Positions 58,826 to 64,000 of a DNA stretch of 64,000 bases are shown one piece after another (the stretch's first letter is position 1; each line of letters opens with the position of its first letter). Source of the DNA: Linnemannia hyalina. Its lineage: Eukaryota > Mortierellomycota > Mortierellomycetes > Mortierellales > Mortierellaceae. Below the pieces are notes generated by a model. It saw only the letters and a list, made by a program, of their open reading frames with translations. It was not told the DNA's origin and ran no database searches. Both the position numbers and the translations under genes were made by a program. The DNA lies in contig JAHRHY010000003.1 of the NCBI GenBank assembly GCA_019671135.1, positions 124,001 through 188,000 of the forward strand. Reading direction: 5' to 3'.

Positions 58826-59284
58826 CTATGACTTAGGACATCTGCCCTTGGTCACCTTGACGTTTTCCTTGGGACGTTCGCACATGGCGTTATCCAGCTC
58901 GCACTGGTTGCCAAAGGTTTTGGTCCTGCCATCATGGAACTTTGCACAGACAGGGTGGTACATCTTGATGCAGACCTTTTCACAGGTTGAAGGGGGGGCC
59001 GTTGTAGGCTGTTCTGGACAGGCGGTCTTGGAGATGAGCTTGACTTTCTCCTTGGGATGCTTACAGACGTAAGCTTCGTAGGCGCACTGGTTGCCAAAGG
59101 TCTGGTACCTGCCGCATTCTAGCTTCATGCACCTTGGGTCATACTCTCCGGTGCAGATTGTCTCGCACTTGGGAGGCTTGGGCTTGTTGTTGGCGGCTTC
59201 GACGGCAGGAGCGGCGGAAGAGATTGTGACCACGGTGGACAGGATGGCGATAAAGGCCAAGGAGACGATGGTGGAGAATTTCAT
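58826..59284 (-). CDS. Secreted protein with two Kazal-type domains
   Basis: Single exon, 152 aa, ATG at 59282-59284. A signal peptide (MKFSTIVSLAFIAILSTVVT...SSAAPAVEA) leads to a K/P-rich spacer and two Kazal units: CETICTGEYDPRC...GNQCAYEAYVC...AC and, after a TTAPPST linker, CEKVCIKMYHPVC...GNQCELDNAMC...RC. All six cysteines are present in both. By alignment with classical Kazal loops the P1 residues are Gly (unit 1) and Lys (unit 2), so only unit 2 looks like a trypsin-type inhibitor. There is no dibasic Kex2 site in the linker, unlike the six-domain gene. A/T-rich GATAAAAAG on the coding strand ~75-85 bases upstream (59359-59375) may act as a TATA element. Likely extracellular. Confidence 0.9.
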   Translation of the reverse strand: MKFSTIVSLAFIAILSTVVTISSAAPAVEAANNKPKPPKCETICTGEYDPRCMKLECGRYQTFGNQCAYEAYVCKHPKEKVKLISKTACPEQPTTAPPSTCEKVCIKMYHPVCAKFHDGRTKTFGNQCELDNAMCERPKENVKVTKGRCPKS

Positions 59285-59716
59285 ATTGGGACGGTGTTGT
59301 ATGTGTGTTTTTGTTACTTGTGATGCGTGATGGAAGGGGAAAAGGGGGAGTGCGCCCTTTTTATCGCTTTTTATTGTTGACTCCTTGATCTTTAATCCTC
59401 CTTGAACAATTCTTTATTCTCGTTTGACCCCCTTACGTGTGGGCTTTTATTCTTGTCTTTTCTCCCTCTCCCTTCCTGTCAAGAGTATATAAAAGGTCAC
59501 TGGGCGCGCCTCTCCTGGAGCATTCATGCGTAAGGCGCCATGCTGTACATGCAACCTCCTGGTGGTCAAAAATAAAGTGGGTCATTACTGTAAAGTGGTT
59601 TATTTTAGTGCTACAAGATCGGCGGCGTCTCTCATCTAGTCAAGGAACCGAAAGAAGGGAGAGGCATGATATGAAACGTAGGGAAAGAAGTAGGGTAAAC
59701 GACCTCATAGCTTCCG
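59285..59716. other. Spacer between Kazal genes, with an orphan plus-strand TATA element
   Basis: No gene seen. The plus strand carries TATATAAAAGG at 59486-59496, a near-perfect TATA box, but no open frame follows. It could drive a noncoding or antisense transcript into the 59717-59977 gene. Confidence 0.45.
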
Positions 59717-59977
59717 CTAACATCTGCCTTGATGGACAAGCTGGTAATAGGAATCGGTCCGACAGTTCCTGAGGGTCATAAAACACTCGTTATCAAATGT
59801 GTTGTACTTACCATTATCCACTGCACAGATAGGTCTTGAGTCGGGAGGGCAGTTCTTTGGGCAAACGGCGATGGGTTGACCGTCTGTTCCGATGGTAGTC
59901 CCAGGGCTTGTGTTTGTTGACCCCATTGAGAGGAGGAAGGTCATGAAAAATGTGAATGTGGGGTATGAGGAACGCAT
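59717..59977 (-). CDS. Small secreted single-Kazal protein
   Basis: Single exon, 86 aa, ATG at 59975-59977. The signal-peptide-like start is MRSSYPTFTFFMTFLLSMGS, then a short T/G-rich spacer and one Kazal unit: CPKNCPPDSRPIC...TFDNECFMTLRNC and a final HQGRC. All six cysteines are present. The P1 position by alignment is Pro, which would be unusual for a working inhibitor, so this copy may have changed function. A GTAAGT occurs inside the domain (coding for GKY); I keep it as coding because the Kazal spacing is only right without splicing. A TATATA element lies ~88 bases upstream. The C-terminal YQLVHQGRC matches YKFVHQGKC of the neighbouring 60564-60830 gene, so the two are closely related. 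Confidence 0.85.
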   Translation of the reverse strand: MRSSYPTFTFFMTFLLSMGSTNTSPGTTIGTDGQPIAVCPKNCPPDSRPICAVDNGKYNTFDNECFMTLRNCRTDSYYQLVHQGRC

Positions 59978-60563
59978 TCTATCTTGATTTTGGGGTGTTG
60001 TTGAGTAAAATGCGTATGTGTGTGGATTTGAATGTACGAGCGTGAAAGGGAAGCGAGTGATGAGTATATATCGCTTTTTTCGGCTCGCGATTGAAATGGA
60101 ACTGATAACCGATGGATAACAAGACGGGTGAGAGAGGAGAGGCCTCCTTTATTCTGACCAATCGCACGTTCCCTCCTTTTTCGATGTGTGCTAAAAGGGC
60201 AGCAAGCAAACAGACGAAGAGCATTGAAGGCGATGCATTCCATTGTTTTTATTTGAGTGCCAGCCAAAGACAGCCCCTTCTCCTCCTCCTGTTCTATCTG
60301 CGTATCATCACAATGTGGGGGGTGATCCCACGAAAGCTATTTTAAGTCCATCAACGCATGTACACAAACCACCTCGATGACTGTTGATCAGTTTCACGAG
60401 AAAAAAAAATTGATGCGATTGTTTGCTTGTACACAAGGAACAGCCCTCTAACAATGTAAATTTTATTGCAAAGAAGAGAAATGAGGATAGCCGACATGTG
60501 GGGGAAGAGAGACACAAGTAGTAGAAAAGAGAGCGAGAAAGAGGGAGAGACGCAAACAGGACT
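59978..60563. other. Spacer between the two small Kazal genes
   Basis: It contains the TATA element at 60065-60070 and T/C-rich sequence; no further gene. The minus-strand frames here are short and not conserved with anything else in the window. Confidence 0.45.
60065..60070 (-). promoter_or_regulatory. TATA box of the small Kazal gene
   Basis: TATATA on the coding strand about 88 bases upstream of the ATG at 59977. Confidence 0.5.
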
Positions 60564-60830
60564 CTACTGGTCCTCGCACTTGCCCTGGTGGACGAACTTG
60601 TACCGGTCATTGGGGAGGCTGCAGTTATGAGTCTCAAGGAGGCATTTGTTAGTGAACGTCTTTTGACAGCCTTTCTTGTTTTGACCGCAGACAGGTAGGT
60701 AGAGCCGCGAACAGCGCATCTGGCACTTGCTGCTTGGGAGAACGTCGGGCGCAGGTACTGGGCTCGCGTTGGCAGACAGGATGCCCATCGAGAGGACGAC
60801 CATCAGCAGGGTCAATGGGGAGGAGCGCAT
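60564..60830 (-). CDS. Small secreted single-Kazal protein
   Basis: Single exon, 88 aa. Start at the ATG at 60828-60830 (MRSSPLTLLMVVLSMGILSA...NA-SP), a clean signal peptide; the frame is open for 27 codons upstream but that part is a promoter-like leader. One Kazal unit follows: CQMRCSRLYLPVC...KTFTNKCLLETHNC and a final HQGKC. By alignment the P1 residue is Arg, predicting trypsin-like protease specificity. The start MRSSP and the end FVHQGKC resemble the neighbour at 59717-59977, pointing to a tandem duplication followed by change at the reactive site. Probably an extracellular protease inhibitor. Confidence 0.88.
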   Translation of the reverse strand: MRSSPLTLLMVVLSMGILSANASPVPAPDVLPSSKCQMRCSRLYLPVCGQNKKGCQKTFTNKCLLETHNCSLPNDRYKFVHQGKCEDQ

Positions 60831-61478
60831 TTTTACGTATTCAGGTAGTAGTAGTATTGTGTGTGTATTGAAGGGTAAGTGGGGTGTGGGCGTATGTGGA
60901 AGAAGGGACAATGAGGGCGGCGAAAGAATCCCATTTATCCCTTCCTTCGTTTTTGGGCCGAAATCGGCACGAAATAGCGGGAGGATACCCTCAACTCCTT
61001 ATTTGCAAAAAAAAACACTAATGCTCACCCCCCCTATTCTTAAGCAAAAATGAGAGACTTCACCGAGACCCTCATCAGCATCCACCTTTTTTCCCTTCCC
61101 TCATCATTCGCATTAAGTGAATGCTGCAATGAAAAAAACTCAATTAGTTCTGAGGCCTCCCAGTCATTGAAGCATTAGACAATGACAATGATGTCGTATC
61201 CCAAAAAAAAGTGGATGGGCATGTTCCGTATTCTCTTCCCTCTCTTTTGCGTTTAAGACGCAACACCAAAAAAATTGGAAAAAAGCGGTTCAAGGGTTAC
61301 CCTTCATAAATGAAAAAAGTTGAAAAAGTCTGACGGAGGAAGGGATACTTACGAACCAAAGATTGCTCTCGCAAGCTCGATGACCATAAGTGTCCTCGAG
61401 GTCTGCGATAGTTTTTTAGGCGCGCTCCTTGGGTTCGGATAGAGGTTGCATACTTGGCGTCGCGGGACGAAGGATGGT
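60831..61478. other. Intergenic, no gene seen
   Basis: Promoter side of the 60564-60830 gene and A-rich stretches (61005-61018, 61202-61210); nothing coding is supported. Confidence 0.45.
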
Positions 61479-61717
61479 TAGTAATGACTAGGGCGGGCAG
61501 AATACGCCCGCTCAGTGCGCCCATCACGTTTGAGCAGCACAATCTGGTCAATGATCCGTCTGTTGATTGGGGGCTGACATCGGGAGGTGATGGTGACATC
61601 TTGATGGTGGATGTTGATGTTGGGGAGTGTTTCGAGCTCAAAGAAATTTGCGGACGTTGCAGACTTGGCCTAGATTGGCGTCGTGACGAGTTCAGTCAGC
61701 TTGATAAAGGCGGACAT
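61479..61717 (-). pseudogene. Apparent relic of an Argonaute N-terminal region
   Basis: ATG at 61715-61717 opens MSAFIKLTELVTTPI, meets a TAG at 61670-61672, then continues in the same frame as AKSATSANFFELETLPNINI, HHQDVTITSRCQPPINRRII and DQIVLLKRDG before a stop at 61479. The pattern N-F-F-x-(L/V)-(x)n-I-x-H-H/Y-x-D-V-x-I-T-(x)n-N-R-R/K-I-x-(D/E)-Q is that of the start of Argonaute proteins (ArgoN domain). No PAZ, MID or PIWI sequence follows in the window. Either a tiny fragment left by deletion, or the frame continues through changes I cannot follow. Similarity rests on about 50 residues. Confidence 0.5.
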
Positions 61718-61859
61718 GGTTGACGCTATTGTTCCAGGAGAGTGTAGAGTGATGAGTGTGCAAATGTGTGGTTGACTTAAGGTTCGTTATTAGTTTACTG
61801 TGTGTGCTTTTGTATATGGGCGAGAGATAATAGGGGCTCAAAGGGCCAACAAGAGAAGC
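61718..61859. other. Short spacer upstream of the Argonaute-like relic
   Basis: Its coding-strand sequence contains CA-rich leader-like sequence that might have been the promoter of the relic. Confidence 0.3.
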
Positions 61860-62420
61860 AGAGGTACAATGAGAGAGGCAAAACGAGACATGAAAGAGAT
61901 AAAGAAAGAACCAAAAAGAGAAAGGAATGAGACAAAGAGAGTACCAAAAAGAGAAGAAAAGAAGAGAATATGGTTTGCGATGTTGACCATCACCCAAGGT
62001 GCGAATAAAACAGGCCTTATTTTTTGTTTTTTTTTGAAGCAAAACCATAGCCCTGCCATTTCCACAATAAACTCTTGGGTTATTGTTTTGGTGACTTCAT
62101 GCTGCATGGTGTGGAAACAAAGAGAGAGAGAGAGAGGCAAAAGGAAAAAAGAAAGGGACAATGAGAGAACAAAAGGTGTTTGTGATGGTGACCATCATCC
62201 ACGGTATACATGAAGCAGGTTATTGTGGAAATGGTTTCTTGCTGTATGATATGGAAACAAAGAGGGAGAGAGAGAGGCAAAAAGAAAAAAGAGAGGGACA
62301 ATGAGAGAACCAAAAAGAGACATGAAAGAGACATGAAGGAGATATGAAAGAGACAAAAGGTGTTTGTGATGGTGACCATCATCCACGGTATGCATGAAGC
62401 AAGTTATCGTGGAAATGTCA
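61860..62420. repeat. Diverged tandem repeat, about three units of 185-205 bases
   Basis: Each unit has a purine-rich part (GAGAGAGAGGCAAAA..., GGGACAATGAGAGAAC, AAAGAGACATGAAAGAGAC) followed by a conserved GATGGTGACCATCATCCACGG block and then GAAGCAGGTTATTGTGGAAATG. The conserved blocks begin near 62184 and 62368, with a weaker copy near 61981 (TGTTGACCATCACCCAAGG). No coding sequence is supported; frames through it are Ser/Leu/Phe or Arg/Lys/Glu simple sequence. Confidence 0.75.
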
Positions 62421-62843
62421 GGTTATTTTTGGGCTTTTGTTTTGGCGATTTGTTCCTGAATGGTATAGATTATATCGCTTGTGTGTGATGATTGAGTGAT
62501 AGTGGTCTCGACATGTAAGCCTTTGTCCTTTCCACTGCCCACTTTTCCTATAAAATCCCGCTTCCATTTTCCTTCTTCCCTCTTTCTTTCTTCCTCTCTA
62601 ACCACACTCTCCTCAGCACACCTCACATCTCACACTCTCCTCCACATCCACCTATTCCTCCACATCCACCTACATACTACTTTACATATATCTTCGCCAC
62701 ACCCTTTCGAAGCAACCCACAACAGCCATTCTGTAAGGCCGATGCTGGATGTGATTGCGAACAGTACTCATTATACCCTTTCACAACTTATCAAGCAAGA
62801 AGACTCACACTAGCTCTCACACTTTTCTTAACATAGTTCAAGA
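62421..62843 (+). promoter_or_regulatory. Promoter of the XPG/PIN-like gene
   Basis: TATAAAA at 62549-62555 lies ~295 bases upstream of the start codon, followed by a long C/T/A-rich, purine-poor leader (62570-62710) with CCTCCACATCCACCTA repeats typical of fungal 5' leaders. Confidence 0.5.
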
Positions 62844-64000
62844 ATGGGAATCAGTGTCCTTCCTTCATGGATCAAGGAGGCCTCCGACGGAATCGAGGAA
62901 GATCTCACCCAAAAAACATGCCATGTGGACTTTCCGGCGATGTTTTTCGCCCTGTTGAACTCGCGTGCATTTTACGGAACCGTCAGCATCGAAGCCAGGC
63001 AGGCCCGACTGCACTACTCACTAAAAACAACTGTCGCTACCAACGTACCAGGCGAACAAAAACATCCACATTCGCCATCTGGGTCTGAGGGGACCGAGTC
63101 GGGGAGTCCATCCATCAAACATGCTCGCCTCACATTGGGAGCTCCCTCAGGCACAAGTACATCGACCGGTCCTGTGTTTGTTGCGATCCCTCCTGGCTCG
63201 GTTCCGACAACCCTTATGACACAGGTCCAACACCTACTGCAAGGAGGACCAGCTCAGATCTTTCTCGACAGCAATGGTACTCTCACAACAACACGTACCG
63301 AAAACAAAGGCATTGTAAGTACATTCGATTTTCAAATACAACCGGCAAAGACAAAGCTGCTGTAAGAAATATACCTAATACTATCTCATTGCTTTGTGTT
63401 TTCAATAGGACTATGGCCACATAGGCCAGGTTATTCACGACATCCTCACGAAAAAAGTCTCACAGGGGCGCACAACAATCCATGCCGACGGTCCCCGTTC
63501 GGTCGAGAAAGAGCACGCCCATCAGAAACGGGACCGTGATCTAACAACGCGGATGAGAAAACTCATGGAGGACTACGACGAAGACAAGATCAAAGGGACG
63601 AAACGGCTATACCGGCGCCTAAAGTCTGTTTATCGGGCACCACCCGATGCCGCGAGACAAGTGCTGGATGCTCTTCAGAATCTGGGGTGGACAATATGTC
63701 GCTGCCCCCACCAAGCCGACTGCTGTATTGCCCGTTGTCTCAATAATGCCGTCAAGCCGGAGGATGTACGAATCATCACCAAAGACTCTGACTTGTTGGT
63801 CTATGAGGCCTCTACATCGATCACTATTCCTGTCGGCAGTCAGTGGAAAACATTCCAGAAGCAGGACCTTATGGATCGACACCAGCTCCCCACTCCAGCC
63901 CACCTTCTTCTTCTTGGTATATTAACAACAAACGACTATACCGACGGCGTTCCTTACTATGGCTTGGTGTCGAACGCTGACATTGTTCGGACGTTTACAT
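62844..64000 (+). CDS. XPG/FEN1-type PIN-like nuclease family protein (3' end outside window)
   Basis: Two exons visible, 62844-63314 and 63409-64000, intron GTAAGT...AATAG of 94 bases; at least 354 aa, running off the right edge. The start MGISVLPSWIKEAS resembles the MGIxxL start of FEN1/XPG nucleases, with an early acid in CHVDFPAMFFALLNS. Exon 2 contains a DxDEDKIKGTKRLYRRLKSV stretch, a cysteine/histidine-rich segment (ICRCPHQADCCIARC), then IITKDSDLLVYEAS and LLLLGILTTNDYTDGVPYYG, which match the XPG-I DSDLL and the GxxxxNDY helix-hairpin acids. So key metal-binding acids appear to be kept. Function of this divergent form is unknown: a DNA flap nuclease or an RNA-binding Mkt1-like protein are both possible. 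The segment around 63010-63130 is S/G/P-rich and probably disordered. Such genes seem to be multicopy in Mortierella-type fungi, which I recall but cannot check. Confidence 0.72.

Noticed and set aside
1..64000. tRNA, rRNA or other structured RNA genes
   Set aside because: B-box-like GGTTCGAAT occurs only inside exons (for example near 22228) without a matching A box or acceptor stem; no rRNA-like sequence was recognised.

Overview
The window looks like nuclear DNA of an early-diverging fungus, most likely a Mortierella-type mould (Mortierellomycotina). I infer this from intron-rich genes with roughly 50-150 nt GT-AG introns, fungal-type orthologues throughout, repeated F-box/leucine-rich paralogues, and an expanded-looking XPG/PIN-type nuclease. 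I see no rRNA, tRNA, CRISPR array or prokaryotic operon structure.

Left flank (1-6 kb): the 3' end of a membrane protein with a Q-rich tail, a broken small membrane-protein relic, then two near-identical tandem F-box genes with the debris of a third F-box copy between them.

Conserved core (6.4-44.3 kb), densely packed housekeeping genes: a four-TM protein of unknown function, a DUF952 protein divergent from a lysine methyltransferase-like gene (EFM6/METTL21 type), APN2 AP endonuclease, TFIIH helicase XPB/Ssl2, a BRD8/Bdc1-like NuA4 bromodomain protein, exportin-5/Msn5, an XMAP215/Stu2 protein with five TOG domains, a SET-MYND protein, the arginine-pathway enzyme ArgJ, and an Unc104/KIF1A-type kinesin-3. 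Exon structures were worked out by hand. The joined frames close without stops and give family-typical lengths: APN2 700 aa, XPB 834, exportin-5 1200, XMAP215 2094, kinesin-3 1701.

Right flank (44.3-64 kb), gene-poor and accessory-looking: a truncated protein-kinase fragment, a fourth F-box locus broken by at least five lesions, four secreted Kazal-type protease-inhibitor-like genes on the minus strand (51.6-60.8 kb), a decayed open reading frame of unknown family, a decayed gene whose C-terminus looks like a TnpB/Fanzor zinc ribbon plus RuvC-III motif, an apparent Argonaute N-terminal relic, diverged tandem repeats, and an XPG/PIN-like nuclease gene running off the edge.

The core genes serve DNA repair and transcription (APN2, XPB, BRD8-like), nuclear export (exportin-5) and microtubule transport (XMAP215, kinesin-3); apart from short intergenic distances I see no evidence of co-regulation. 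The most interesting material is on the right: the Kazal cluster, including a six-domain precursor with dibasic sites between repeats, and the relics of RNA-guided or mobile systems.
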